DNA from: Heterobilharzia americana
Taxonomy: Eukaryota; Platyhelminthes; Trematoda; Strigeidida; Schistosomatidae
Reading direction: 5' to 3'
Assembly: GCA_944470555.2 (NCBI GenBank)
Contig: OX104134.1
Coordinates: 71,666,678 to 71,730,677, forward strand
Length of the DNA: 64,000 nucleotides
A model generated the notes under the pieces. The model made no database searches. It had not been told where the DNA came from and worked only from the letters and a program-made list of their open reading frames with translations. Shown piece by piece: positions 23,025-43,860 of the stretch (positions are counted from its first letter, which is position 1; every line of letters begins with the position of its first letter). Position numbers and translations under genes: made by a program.

Positions 23025-25835
23025 ATTACTACGTAACGGTCTGACTTGCCACACCTCATGTCAATTCATCAAGTAAAAAGGCAACCAAGTTGGAGAAAAA
23101 GAAAACTCAGTCGAAAGGAATACAAGGTACGAAAAGAGAGAAAGTAAAAATGAGAAAATGGTGAGATCTGATATAGTGTTAAGATGAAGATAATATGTGT
23201 ATGCATCTGCGCCACCGACTTCGGCTCTGAGCCATATCATCTAGAGTCTTGAACTACTGGTTCCTCTTGTCCCGCAGACCACAACCACCTAGTCTGCATC
23301 ACCCCACATGGCTCAAACTAACAGTCAGAGACTTCATACACTTATATTTGGTCAGTACACTCGCGGCCGGGTTTAAAGCCTGCATGGTTTTCTCGGCTTG
23401 CTGTTCCCGAGCTCCGATCAGACGTCGAAAGATTATGGAACCTAGAATCTTAGATACCATGTTGGTCAGGCTGATTCCTCTGTGGTTATCACAAGAGGAC
23501 CTCTCGTCTTTCTTGGAGACTGGAATAATCAGTGGTTTAGACCAGTCAGAGGGGATCGCATTTGATTCCCATATACTAGTTAACACCTCCTTCCAACTTG
23601 ACTAAGAGCACCTTACCCCCATTCTTGTATACCACAGCAGGTAGTTCGTCTGGTCCTACCGCCCTTCCTCGTTTCCTGTTACCTACAGCTTTCTCGACTT
23701 CTGCTAGTGTTGGGGAGGGGGACCTATCTCAATGTTCCATTCAGGGTTTAACTGGATAGCAGGCAACGCAATGGTGGCTGGAGATCAGTTAAACTGTCCC
23801 TCGAAGTGTTTTGTCCATCGTCCCAGTCGTCTCCCCTGTGAATGAATTGCAGACCCGTCCTTCTCCACTATGGTCTCACTAAGCGTTGTTGTTCTTTTCC
23901 TCCCAGTTTCCTTAATAAGTCTAAATGGCTGTCTATTTTACCGATCACCGCTGCCTTTTCCATCTCTTTAGCCTTCGCTGGCCACCACTTCGCACTCGTT
24001 GCGTAGAATTTTTCTCAGTTTATTTTTAAGTTGTACTCGCTCTTCATTGTACTCAGCCTACAGGGACGCGTTCACGTGCATCCATTAGTTTGGAAGAAGC
24101 TGCTGATAATCACTGGTTCTTTTTAGCCACGATTTCGGAGTCGGCTATGGTCTTCAGCGCTGCTTTTACACCAGACTGGAGATGGTTGAGTGATAGTGTT
24201 CTGTTCCGATAACTGAAAGCGGCTTTGGTGTTTTCGTTGTCCAGCAGCACTCGTAATGGTTTTGTTGCCAAATGTTTCTTACGTCCATTGAGGCGCAGGC
24301 ATATACGGGCTCAGACCAACGCGTGGTCACTATCCAAGCATGTACTCCAGAAGGAGCTGCAGTCTCCCACCGATCCTCTCCAGCGATGACTAATAGCAAT
24401 GTGGTCTATCTGTGTTGAGCTCGGTGTACGCTACGTCAGACAGTGTCTTTTCTTATGTCTGAAATTTGTGCTGGCTAAAAATAGGTGATTATCTGTGCAC
24501 AGTTGTAGTAGGCGATTACCGTTATCTGTTCGTTCAGCCAGGATTCCGAAAGTGCCACCTAAGTGCCTTTCTGCCTCACTCAGTCTACCCACCTGTGCAT
24601 TGAAGTCACCTGCAACGGCCACCACATCTGAGCGTTTGGCTTTCAAGAAGAGGCTAGACAGTTTTCGGTAGGATTCGTCCTTCACTTCTTCTGAACTGCA
24701 GTCAGTGGGTGCGTAAGCAGCAGAGATTACAGAGACAACTGCGAGTTTCACTACTCCTTTTAGTTCTCACTGTGCCGTTCATTCGGACAGCGCAGAGGCG
24801 ACTGTCAACTGGGATCCAGTATAGTAGTGAGTTTTCTGCTCTAGTGCCTAATACTATGCCTACAGCTGCAAGACCGCAAGAGCTAGCTATCGAATCTTCA
24901 GAAACTCGAAGGTTGAATTTTGCGGACTCACTATATTGGCTGGGAGAGGTTAGGTGAATAACCACACTCGAGTCCTGTATGTGTGTTTCACAAACACAGC
25001 ACATATCCATGACCCGAGTTGCTACAGTCTTGATCAATGAAGCCTGTTGACCAATTTGACGGAGGGTACGGACATTGAGGCCCCGATGTCTAATTTGGAG
25101 CGTAGTTTAAGGTGACCAGGGATGCTGTTCTGTGGATTCAGATCGTTGTTGAAAGCTGCAGAGCTAAGAGAAATTGAAGATGACGTATCGTTAATTGAGA
25201 GACAAGAAGGAAGATTAGAAGGTAATAATGAGGGAGGTGGATAGCAGTCTGAAGAAACTTGAGTGTTGAAAGTGTTGAGAGCGGTTGACGCTTCCCGGCT
25301 GCCCACACCGTGGAAGGCTATTTCTTCTTAAGGTACCTGAAAGAGATTTGTATGACTGCGGAGCCCGTCGGAGATCTTCTTGTGGCCTTTTAAGTATGCT
25401 TGTTTTGAACTTTTGTTGTTTTGGGGCCGGATGGTAGAAAAGAAACGACAAATGAACCAACACCGCTAGCCCGGCGGACCGTGAAGTATAGTGGGATGTG
25501 TTATTTTTGGGGCCGACTTTCCTAACCCCCCTTCCAATGAGAAGACATCATCAGCATTGCACTGTTGGTCATGCAAGGGAAATACCTTACTAATGTCACG
25601 CCCCATCCAGCTAGCAGCAGAACGACCTCGCCCTCAGACCACCATCATAGTGTAGTAATTTTCACCACAACGGTAACTGCTTTTCGTCTAATCACTATTT
25701 AACAGACGTTTCTGGTATAATAGCACCTCGAGGGAACAGGTGCTCCACCAGCATAGCTCGTTGGGTCATTGTGATATTCAAGGCCAATCACCACGTCAAA
25801 GTAGCATCTATCGGTCGCGTTATCGGTCGTTACTT
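23025..25835 (-). mobile_element. RTE-like LINE, copy 1, degraded
   Basis: Reading the minus strand: a 5' region (25,835-25,040), an endonuclease (25,037-24,431, including VVAVAGDFNAQVGR and DNGNRLLQLCTDNHLFLASTNF, typical of RTE-type endonuclease), a reverse-transcriptase piece (23,586-23,299, SDWSKPLIIPVSKK, NHRGISLTNMVSKILGSII), and a 3' end matching the plus-strand sequence at 38,049-38,376. The RT is missing its middle, including the catalytic YADD, and the endonuclease is split into two frames. SR2-like RTE elements of schistosomes are the closest named group I can suggest. Confidence 0.75.
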
Positions 25836-25854
25836 TTTCCAGTGACTCTCTCAA

Positions 25855-26180
25855 TCCACGTGGTACCTGAGTTTTGGTGTGAGCCATATTGAGAGGTGTG
25901 GACTACTTAATTGCGTTCGTCGAGAACTCAATGGTTGGAGACAGTGAAGATTGCTGAAAATCGCTCACAATGACACAGATGTATTCACTCTTCCAAAGTT
26001 TCGATATTCTCACTAGCTTTCATTTTGGAATTCTTCTTCCTCCATACACCTTTTTCTGCTTTGATATCAGCCTTGTTCTATCCATTTGTTCTTTGCATGC
26101 TAGTGTGAAGTGTGGGAACTAGGTTCCACGTATATTTTTATCATACTTTTTGTCAGTCTCTACATATCTACTCTAAACAT
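25855..26180 (+). repeat. Dispersed module, inverted copy nearby and a relative at 39.45 kb
   Basis: The first about 105 nt (GGTGTGAGCCATATTGAGAG through GACAGTGAAGATTGCTGAAAAT) recur in inverted form at about 26,735-26,865. The longer unit, with GCTGAAAATCG, GTGAAGTGTGG and AGGTTCCACGT in order, resembles 39,450-39,760. It does not encode a recognisable protein. Confidence 0.65.
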
Positions 26181-26194
26181 TCTCTAAATACCTC

Positions 26195-26510
26195 AGCCAT
26201 ATCAGTCATCAGCAGCAGCATGGGCAAAGGCATTGCTGCAAACCAAACGAGAATGCACTAAGGTGAACGATAAAGAAACAAAGAAGAATCAACTAAAAAG
26301 TAGTAGAAATAGAGGAAAGAAGAATATTGAATTCAGTAGGACGACCGAGGTGAGGATGATATATGGATACATCTGCACCATCGACATCAATTGAGTCATA
26401 TCACCCAGTCTCTAGCCGCTGGTTTCTGTTGTTAAATGGACCCCAATCGGGAACTCTTCATCCCCCTACACGGACCAGACTAACAGCCAAAGATTTCATG
26501 CTATAATACT
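26195..26510 (-). mobile_element. RTE-like LINE 3' end fragment
   Basis: The layout follows the 3' end of copy 1 at 23,025-23,340: an A-rich block, then GATGATATATGGATACATCTGCACCATCGA-type sequence, then a segment ending ACTAACAGCCAAAGA. It is more diverged than the copy at 38 kb. Confidence 0.65.
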
Positions 26511-26734
26511 GTCTTAGTCTAGTTGTCCCTAACCTTTCTTCAGCCTAAAACTACTTCGGCAACATTGTGTGAGGAGGTAGACGGTGACTAGGCATGTGAA
26601 ACGCATGTCTCAGCGATGATACCAAGACACAGCCGATACTACGATGGCAACGGTGGCCAAACCTAAAGCCTTCTCATGTCCTCCTTACCTTCAGTGGACA
26701 TGTTTCATGTTCGACTTGCTAAGTTAAGTGGTCA

Positions 26735-26865
26735 ATATGGTCAGTCATTTCAGCATTTTCAGCAATATTCACTGTCTCCAACCATAGAGTTTTATGTTCT
26801 CGACGGACGCAATTAAGTGGTCCACACCTCTCAATATGGCTCACACCAACACTCAGGTACCTCAT
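26735..26865 (-). repeat. Inverted copy of the 25,855 module
   Basis: The reverse complement aligns with 25,855-25,960 with few differences, including GGTGTGAGCCATATTGAGAG and the GTCGAGAAC, GGTTGGAGACAGTGAA run. The two arms are about 0.8 kb apart with RTE 3' sequence between them. Confidence 0.7.
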
Positions 26866-26899
26866 GAATTGGTACCATGTTTTGGTCTGGCACGTCTTG

Positions 26900-28445
26900 T
26901 CCTTAGAATGAGCATTTATATACCGTTCAGAATAGTGCCAATTCCTTAAATACGTACTTAATGCCCTCGTCTTCCAATCGGGAATAGACAGGCTTTGCTA
27001 TCACCTGTTTCTTGCGACCAGTAAGGCGAGGACATACACAAGCCCATACTAGCGCGTGACCGGAGTCCAAACACTTACTCCAGAAAGAGCAACAATTCTC
27101 CACTGATCCTCTCTAACGATGGCTTTTAGCAGTATTATCTGCCTGTATCATTCATTGGTTTGAAGTTAGCGAACATCATGTAAGACTGTCGTTCTCCTTA
27201 TGCCCAAAGTTAGTGCTGACCAGAAACAAGTGATCTTTGCAGCAAAATTGCAAGAGACAATCACCATTGAGAGTTCATTGGGATAGGGTTTCGTAAATAC
27301 CCCCAAGATGCTTTTCTGATTGACTCAGCTTCCTTACTTGAGCGTTAAAGTCACCTGGCATTATAACTACATTTGAATGTTTTTTTTTCCTTTCTGTGGC
27401 ACGGTTAACAATTCCTTATCGAATTCATGCTTTGTACCAGCTGAACTCTATCCATTTGGTGCGTAGGCGGAAATTACGAATAGACATCGGTTGGTCTTAT
27501 GTTCCTGCTTGTTACTGATCCATTCAGGCATATCCAATGGGGAAGGGTTTTTCTGCTGTACAAGTCAATGCCATGCCCACACCAACATGTAAGACCAGTT
27601 GATTAACCACACTTGAGTCCTGCATACGTGTCTCAGAGACAGCATACATCCATGGCTCGAGATCGCATGGTTTTGGCCAGCATTACTTGTCAGATTTGGC
27701 ATGGAGTTCGAAGGTTAATAGCTCCTACATGAAATCGACTGCAGGATCTTAGAAGACTAGGAACGGTGCTTTGATGCGTTTGATCATTCTCGATAGTTGC
27801 AGAATGAGAGGTTTAGGAAAGTGTGGTAATCAAAAGGTGAAGACAAAAGTGGAGATAGAGTTGAGGAGGATAGGTTGTATTTGAATGAGTCTTGTATACT
27901 ACTGGTAGCATATGGGTGCTTGACACCCCAGCTACCCACGCCGTGAAAGGCTATTTCTTCTTGAGTTACTTGAAAGGGAAAAAGATTTCTGTGACCATAA
28001 AGCTCATGGGACATCTGCTTGAGGCAGGTAACACAGCTCTTTGAAAATTCTGGTTTATTTCTTTTTTATTCGACCATGAATCTCTGTTGCATGCATTGAT
28101 ATATTGCGAGGAGTGGAAGTGTGCTATTTAGGTTGCCGACCTTTTCTAACCCTCCCCTCTGTTCCCATAGGGAAGGCAGCATAAGCGTGGCACTGCTGGT
28201 CATCCAAGTGAAACATCTTACTGCTGTTTTATTCACCATTCAGCCAGCAGTACGACTTCACCCACAGACCTCCATCGTAGCATATCAGTTAACACCATAT
28301 TGGTAACTGCTTTTGTCTAACCACTATCCAACAAACGTTTTTGGTTTGCTGGACCTTGAGGAAACAAGCGTTCCACCACCATAGCTTGTCAGGTCATCGT
28401 GATGCACAAGCCTGACCGCCACGTCAGTGTAGCAGCGGTCGGTCT
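26900..28445 (-). mobile_element. RTE-like LINE, copy 2: 5' region and endonuclease
   Basis: The minus strand is colinear with 25,835-24,200 of copy 1. The 5' flanking text (ACTGCTTTTGTCTAACCACTAT on the plus strand), the block around 27,900-28,020, and the endonuclease tail (CAAAGATCACTTGTTTCTGGT on the minus strand, encoding the 'DHLFLVSTNF' equivalent of copy 1) recur in order. It is disrupted in every frame. Copies 1 and 2 lie in the same orientation, about 2.6 kb apart. Confidence 0.7.
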
Positions 28446-28787
28446 GGGGAAAGTACTAAACATGATTTCATATCCATTAGGTACCTTTACGCTTGAAAGA
28501 TTAGACTTGATAAGTCAGTATTGAATAGATAATCGCTTGGAGTGAGTGGCAGTTGTTGGTTTGTTTTATTGTCTGGCTCCCTGTAATCCCGGAAGGTATT
28601 TTACTATCAAATTAAAAAACGCCTTTCGTGGAAGCCCCCTTTATATTATTTGGAACTCAGCGAAAAATGTTGCTAGATTTTTATTATTGACGTTATTGCA
28701 CTAATTATCATCAGTGGTGGTCAAGGTTACCATTTTAGAAACACTAAAGGTTTGACCAGTTGCCTAATTCCTTATGTTTTTTCACAG
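28446..28787. promoter_or_regulatory. Upstream region of the ankyrin/SMG1 locus with a candidate splice acceptor
   Basis: About 340 nt separate the LINE from the first coding ATG. The end is a strong 3' splice site, TATGTTTTTTCACAG at 28,773-28,787, only five bases before the ATG at 28,793. It is either the acceptor of an upstream untranslated exon or a spliced-leader trans-splicing site, since flatworms use both. No clear TATA box was identified. Confidence 0.5.
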
Positions 28788-28792
28788 ATGTT

Positions 28793-29811
28793 ATGGGAAG
28801 ATGTGGAAATACAACTCAAAATTGGTTCTCAGCAATCGAGAAAGGCGATCTATCTCTGGTACGAAAACTATGGAAGGATATAAGTGATATTGATGTCACG
28901 GATACTTATATTCTGAATAACATAAAGGTATTTCGTCCTAGTGTTAATTTGTTCGTTAGCATGAAAATGTTACTGGATTGATTATTGGTGCTCATTACGG
29001 CTATACGGATGTGGTTAGGTGGCTTTTGAAAAACAAAGCAAATGCAAATTGGGAAACAAATGTTTGTTGCTCATTTTGTGTATTATATAGAAACATTTTT
29101 AGCTTAAATGGCGTCCAATTCATTTTGCAGCTAAGCGTGGTCATTGTGCCACTGTGGATATGCTTTGCTGCAGTGGAGCAGTTGTTGATCCAGTTACAAT
29201 GGTATGTATTCTTACGTAATCTTATTGTTCTAGGATAATGAAACGCCTCTGTCGTTGGCGCTACAGTCCCACATGCGAGATACTGTACGCAAGCTCGTAC
29301 GCCTAGGAGCACAAACAAGCAAAAATAACGAAGTAAGTATTATGCACTAGAAATGTTCATGGCTGGTACTTTAGCTTTTCATAGACAGTAATCGATGACT
29401 TTCACTGTTAACAATAGTGTACACAGTTATGATGGATTAATTATCACTTCATTTCTTTTTGTTGTTTCAGGGTCTTGCTTATCACTGTGTTTATCGTGGC
29501 ATGCTAGTATCTGATGACTCATCAAAAACTCATGAATGTATGGATACTAATCGTGACAAAGACTCGCAGTTACGGGGTCAGAGTTTGCGAACCAATTCAC
29601 CATCCGTACTCCCCATCGTTTCTTCACCATACCTAAATGACAATGCTGAAGATTTTTCAGTTGCAGTTTTTGATAGTCAAATAATCATGAATCAGCTTCA
29701 ATGTCAATCGACAAGTTATGATTTGGAACTTGCCAGACGAAAAGAGAACTTATCAGACGCTTACCTCTCTTGCCGTGCATGTCACAACAGTCAGCTAACC
29801 AATTCATCCAA

Positions 29812-29815
<4 letters not shown>
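28793..29815 (+). CDS. Ankyrin-repeat protein (five exons), possibly the 5' part of the SMG1 locus
   Basis: Exons inferred from splice sites and reading phase: 28,793-28,927, 28,960-29,061, 29,103-29,201, 29,234-29,332 and 29,471-29,815. All introns are GT-AG and phase 0; the first three are 32, 41 and 32 nt, then 138 nt. Exon lengths of 45, 34, 33 and 33 codons are close to one ankyrin repeat each. Visible repeat cores are LIIGAHYGYTDVVRWLLKNKANAN, shown here only as LIIGAHYGYTDVVRWLL, then RPIHFAAKRGHCATVDML, then ETPLSLALQSHMRDTVRKL. The last exon encodes a Ser/Asn-rich tail and ends at TGA 29,813-29,815, for about 259 residues. The stop overlaps an ATG in the SMG1 frame (ATGA). It may be a separate protein or an N-terminal extension of SMG1. 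Ankyrin repeats are protein-binding; no enzymatic function is implied. Confidence 0.75.
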
Positions 29816-38972
<9,157 letters not shown>

Positions 38973-39449
38973 AACCATTCAAGCAAATGGTAATCTCATT
39001 GAGCTTCCAACTTCAACATCGACTTTTGACTGCGCGATCCCGAAGATCAGGTGGTGAATGGATTGATCAAGTAGTACCTCTAGGTAGCTTGAGGAAATCC
39101 TGCCATTCTATCAATTCTGCATACATGAGAACATTATCAGATGCCTATTTATTTTGATGAATCGATGGTAGGTAATTTATGTTGTCACTAGTATCTGTTT
39201 ACTGATTTCGGTCGTAATGAGCTACATACCTAACCACATTCTAATAATTCTATGATTCATTATTTTACTCTATTAGGAGTCGCTTTTCGTTACATAATAT
39301 TCGACTACATATTTAAACGCACTTCCTCAGTCCGTTTTGGTAGATTATGTTGTCTTGTAGGATGAATATCAGTGTGGATTGATGCTCAAAAGTATTTGTT
39401 ATTCAAGCTACTTGAGTTCATGAATATTCAGACTGGTTTTCTAGCGTTT
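38973..39449 (+). other. SMG1 downstream sequence
   Basis: Expected 3' untranslated and flanking region. I saw no AATAAA in the first 300 nt after the stop codon. No coding signal was recognised. Confidence 0.4.
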
Positions 39450-39760
39450 ACTACTCATAAGCTCCGTTTAGTTTTGTAATGATTATCGACTGGGTTTTCG
39501 AGACGATACGAATCAGTGCTGGAGGACTTGGTTAAATAGCTGAAAATCGGTCACAATCGAGCAGATATTTTGACTAACGTTAATTTTTACATTTCCTCTC
39601 CCCCCCCCCCCACACACCTATCTGCTTGGATCCCAGTTTTTTCTAACCACTTGATCTTTGCCTACTACTGTGAAGTGTGGCGACTTTAACCAATGCACTT
39701 GTATGCTAGGTTCTACGTTGATTTTGTCTATCTGTCTGTGTGTCAGTAAGGATTACGTAA
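39450..39760 (+). repeat. Dispersed module related to 25,855-26,180
   Basis: Shared landmarks in the same order are GCTGAAAATCG and TCACAAT, a pyrimidine-rich stretch (here with a run of about 13 C at 39,599-39,611), GTGAAGTGTGG, and AGGTTC-ACGTTGATTTT-type sequence. It directly precedes PLE sequence here, but RTE sequence at 26 kb. Confidence 0.55.
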
Positions 39761-39869
39761 CCTGAAATCTTATGATGTATGTCCATTGGACTTATTCCTT
39801 TGTGGTTACCACATTAGGATTTCTCGGTTTGATGATGATGGGGGACATTCAGCAATTGAGATCAGTCAG

Positions 39870-40260
39870 TGTGGAGAATATTTTTAGCTCAGGTGGTGTG
39901 GCTAATAGACCAACAAATTCCCTTCAAACCATGTTATACAGACCAAAAGACCCAACAGCCAAAGAAAACTAAATTTCATATACAAAATCGACTGCAACAA
40001 ATGTGATCAACACTACGTTGGGCAGAGTGGTCGCCCTCTTCGCCTTCGTTTATATGAACACCAATTGGCTATTAGACATCATGACATTTCATCGTTCATG
40101 TCAATGCATGTAGATAACTAAGGACATAAATTTGGTTTTGACAATGTAAAAATCTTGGACAGACGAAACACAGAATATCAGAGAATTCCTAGAAGCTTAC
40201 ATTTAGATCAGTTAGCAATCGACAGATGTATACAGATGGACCCAACCAGTGAGAAAAATG
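39870..40260 (+). pseudogene. Penelope-like element: GIY-YIG endonuclease remnant
   Basis: The frame changes once near 39,960. GVANRPTNSLQTMLYRPKDP is followed by NFIYKIDCNKCDQHYVGQSG, RPLRLRLYEHQLAIRHHD, a stop, then GHKFGFDNVKILDRRNTEYQR. This is the C-terminal GIY-YIG-type nuclease of Penelope-like retroelements: Cys-pair, HYVGQ(S/T)GR, R..EH, and 'FDNVKIL'. One frameshift and one stop (TAA near 40,120) make it non-functional. The reverse transcriptase that should precede it is absent. Confidence 0.85.
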
Positions 40261-40599
40261 ATAAACAACGAAAAGGTCAGAGGTCAGGCAGAGAAACAGC
40301 CAATAAGAAAGTCTGTACAGTCAATGACACAACAACCAATCACGGGCCAGTTTGTCAGGGTAAGCTAATGAACACCTATGGAGAAATATTGACTGCTCAC
40401 ATCATATTGAAGTTAGTACTGTTGATGTCGTTTAGAAAGACAATAAAAGCTTCTCGATTAAACCACCCAACTCAGAAAACATAACACAACCAAGACCACT
40501 CAATGTGGCTCATATCTGATTATCACGCGCTAGCCAACATATTAGCTAATTCAGCCATTAGTCCTCCAACGTCGTCCCTATATATATACCCCTAGAGAA

Positions 40600-41000
40600 G
40601 GTTTTTCTTTTGGGCTCATGGTCCTCCCTACTTTCAAGTTGCTTACAGCCTTTTCAATTTCTGCAAGAGCTGAAGGCATATCTTTGAGTTCCATTCAGGA
40701 CCTGACTGGATAGCGGGTAACCGAGGACCAGGTAAAGGCCAGTTGAACCATTCCTTGCGGCGTTCCTCTAATCGTTCCAGTCGTCTCCTGTGAGCAAATC
40801 TCAGATCCATGCTTCTCCGAAAAAGTCATACTGACTGTTGACATTTTTGCTCCAGTTTACTTGGTCAGCCTGTCTACTACTACTACCTTTTCCTCTGTCT
40901 TCTCTATCTTTTTCGACTTCACTGCTGATGGTCATAGTGTAGATTCTCTGTTAGTCTACATTTTAGGAATACGTTTACGTACGTCTATTAATTAAAAAGC
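40600..41000 (-). mobile_element. RTE-like LINE fragment
   Basis: Colinear with about 23,640-23,960 of copy 1 (shared TTCCATTCAGG, CTGACTGGATAGCGGGTAAC and CAGTCGTCTCC-type blocks). It corresponds to the endonuclease-RT linker. Decayed in all frames. Similarity may extend to about 41,230 but is weak. Confidence 0.6.
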
Positions 41001-41269
41001 TATTAAAGTTCACTGGTCTTTTCTAACACTTCTGTCACAGTGTCCTGAACTTTATGCTACAGCTTAATGTGTATGTCAGCTGTACTTCGAGTTACTGTGC
41101 TATACATATCTCTTTAGTTTTGAGCTGTCGGTTTATAAGGATTGTGGTTACGTGTCCACACACTTCCAGCCATAACTTGATTGGTCTATCTTACGACTGC
41201 TGTTTTCCACCTGAATTGGGACTCCAGACATTCTTTTCTACTATACTGTGTTTTAAATATTGACATCCA

Positions 41270-42820
41270 CTTTCGTAGTACTATAGATTAACCAACAAAT
41301 TAACATAAATATATTGCCTACTTTAAACATGAAATTTTGAAGGGGGAATTTTTTCAAAATAATTTTCAGTAATTAAGTTACTTAAAGAGATGAAACGACA
41401 ACGTATTCACTTCCAAATTTATTAAGTCCTGCTTTCTATACTTTTGTTGCTAGTATTATTTTTATGTGTTGTATAGTTTTTATAGGTTATTTGCGTCAGT
41501 GATCATCAACTTGCCTTTTTTATTTATCTTTAGTTCCTAAAGACGGACTAACTGCTGATTGTAATATGGAGTATCATTACCAACAACTTTACCAATACAT
41601 CCTATTTAAGATCAGCGTACCTACTGTATCAGTCAAACTTTCCTTTCAACGTTTATAATGACTTATGAACTCATTGCTCTGTGATTACAGCTATGCAATC
41701 GTGCTGTTTTTGTTTGTTGCATCGTTGACCAGACTCTTTTAATGTACACGTGTTGTTATTTGTCCTCATTTGGTTATATGCGCTTACTATTTTCTTTGTG
41801 TTTAATGTATGTGTTGTTCTTGCATATTCTGTTCATTGTTTGTTCGTTATTTGCTTCTTAATAATGATTTGCAGTAGATCTCTAAAGTATTTTCAAGTCG
41901 TTTTGTGACTTTTTGATTTCACTTGAAAGGGTAATTTGACCATTATGTATTACGTGACAGAAAATGCGGAATTTTTGGCTTGAAACTTCCAAAGGGTTGC
42001 AGTAGGGGTGTGAGTAGATAGCTTGAGATAAATAAGGTGTAAAATTATATTCGACCTTATTGGTATCTGTTAGTATCTTTAGCAACTTATGAAACAATAC
42101 GCCAACTGCTATTAAAGATCAAAAGTCCTATGGAAACTTCTGGGAAGCTGATATTGGCTATGTCAGAGCTTGTTACTTTTTCGCAATGTAAGGCTTCACA
42201 AATTCACCGACCAACTTAACTACCTTGTATAGTACCCTTCCAGCAACCTCGACAGTGCTCACGGTGATTCCGCTATAGACGAGTAACTCTGCAAAGACAT
42301 TTGTGTTTGAAAACCTTCAATCTCTTTGCCTACTTTCAACAGCCATATCACACAGCTGTATAACAGAACATAACGGACTGCAGCATGGTGTACTCGAATA
42401 TCTCGCCAGCGTGAAGAATGACGTTACTTGAGAGATGTTGCAAGGATCTTCTGTATCTCAGTTGAGATTTCGTCACCAACTAGTCCATCCGGGTTGACGA
42501 ATTCGTCAAGTGAGTGAAGTGGTAAACGCATTCTGCTACTTCACTATATATATCCTTAAACTGGGAGTAGTTTCAAACCAGTCTTGCGAATCACCGTACG
42601 TTGGACAGCTGCAAAACGCATTCTAAACATACTTATATTTCCGCTCATGATGTTCAGAAAACTGTTTTTTATCAGCGTATTCGCTTGACAGGACAATGTC
42701 GTCTTCATATTCAAAGTCATCTAGTTGTCTCCAATTAGTAAACCAGTACGTGTGAAATAAGTTGTATCTTTAGTTATGTCCGTTTATACATATATAACGA
42801 AGTTAAACAGTAAGCATCAC
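41270..42820. other. No recognisable gene
   Basis: AT-rich sequence with short frames only, the longest 71 codons (minus strand, 42,097-41,882). I saw no domain, repeat family or RNA gene. Confidence 0.45.
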
Positions 42821-42829
42821 TAACGGCTA

Positions 42830-43200
42830 CCACTTGTTTTACACACTTTAGATGTCAGTTCTCTATGATTCTGTATGAGTTGGAGTATAGAGCCTCGATT
42901 GGCATAATTTACTTGTTTGGTTTCTTCTTCCAGAGTTAGGCACTGCCACAATATGTGGATGACAGCTGCTTTGTTGAAATCGGAACATACCGACAATTTC
43001 CTCACATTTATAAACTCAGTAGTATGCGCAGTCCAATTTACTTACGATGTAGAAATAAAGGAGAACTATCTATATAAAGATTGGAGGATAAAACGAAGGA
43101 CACAAGGTGGTTTATATACTACCATCTACAGGAAACCGACATATTCTGACAGGTATCTGAACTTCAAGTCATCCCATTCGATATAATTAGGTGGAAAGAT
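42830..43200 (+). pseudogene. Penelope-like element: reverse-transcriptase remnant
   Basis: The frame 42,917-43,186 ends with QGGLYTTIYRKPTYSDRYLNFKSSH. This is the strongly conserved thumb-side block 'T.VYRKPTHTDRYLxFxSxHP' of Penelope-like RTs. Upstream, MWMTAALLKSEHTDNFLTFIN corresponds to the catalytic 'YVDD' region but lacks the paired aspartates, so the enzyme is dead. It lies 3 kb downstream of the GIY-YIG piece. PLE order is RT then GIY-YIG, so the two are separate insertions or rearranged. Confidence 0.85.
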
Positions 43201-43860
43201 TGATTACTGCATCTTTGTTCATCGAATCAGCACCCAACACATGTAATAGAAATGACGCACAACCTATACCAGAGATATGGAAACTTTTTCTACCAATAGA
43301 AACAAAGAATAAGAAGTGATAGGACAAAAAATCAGATGTCGGAGGTAGTGTAGTTACACTGATATGGTTATGAGCAATAATTTAGGCTCGAAACGTCATC
43401 AAGCAAATGGTGCTGTATCACTGTGCTATAAACCAAATAAACAAATCTAATATGGAGGGTCTGAAACCTGTTTGGTCCCAACTAGTTTTTCACCAGCTCT
43501 GGTACAGTGTCGAGGAACTGAACCCAAGGATCTGGTCACGGTATCAGTTGGAGTGATTCCTCTTTTGAAATGTTCTGCTGATCAACATGAGTAGTCGGAT
43601 TGATCTAACATTCTGACTAGCAAAACCTATAAGTCCGACGTAAGTGGCTTCTAATTACAGATGTTCAGTAGCATGTTTTCGCTAGTTAGTGACACTTCTG
43701 TGTCAGAGATCGTATCTTATTATGTTATCTTGACAGTATTTTTCAGTGGAGATGGTGCATACACTACATTTAGTAGATAACTGATAGCTGGGAGAAATGT
43801 CAGCTTCAACCATCCAGTTTGTAAATCATTTGCAAATTTATCCTCCTATTGTTGTCGTAT
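43201..43860. other. Flank of the PLE remnant, no gene recognised
   Basis: The motif GCTCGAAACGTCATCAAGC near 43,385 resembles a motif near 33,730. It may belong to the 3' part of the PLE. No coding frame of note. Confidence 0.35.

Noticed and set aside
29001..29318. Minus-strand 105-codon ORF
   Set aside because: It lies opposite the ankyrin exons and introns, which have phase-consistent splice sites and repeat motifs.
29600..29790. Cis-intron joining the ankyrin frame to the SMG1 frame
   Set aside because: An AG exists at 29,789-29,790, but none of the GT dinucleotides upstream in the exon is a convincing donor. Transcript data could reverse this.
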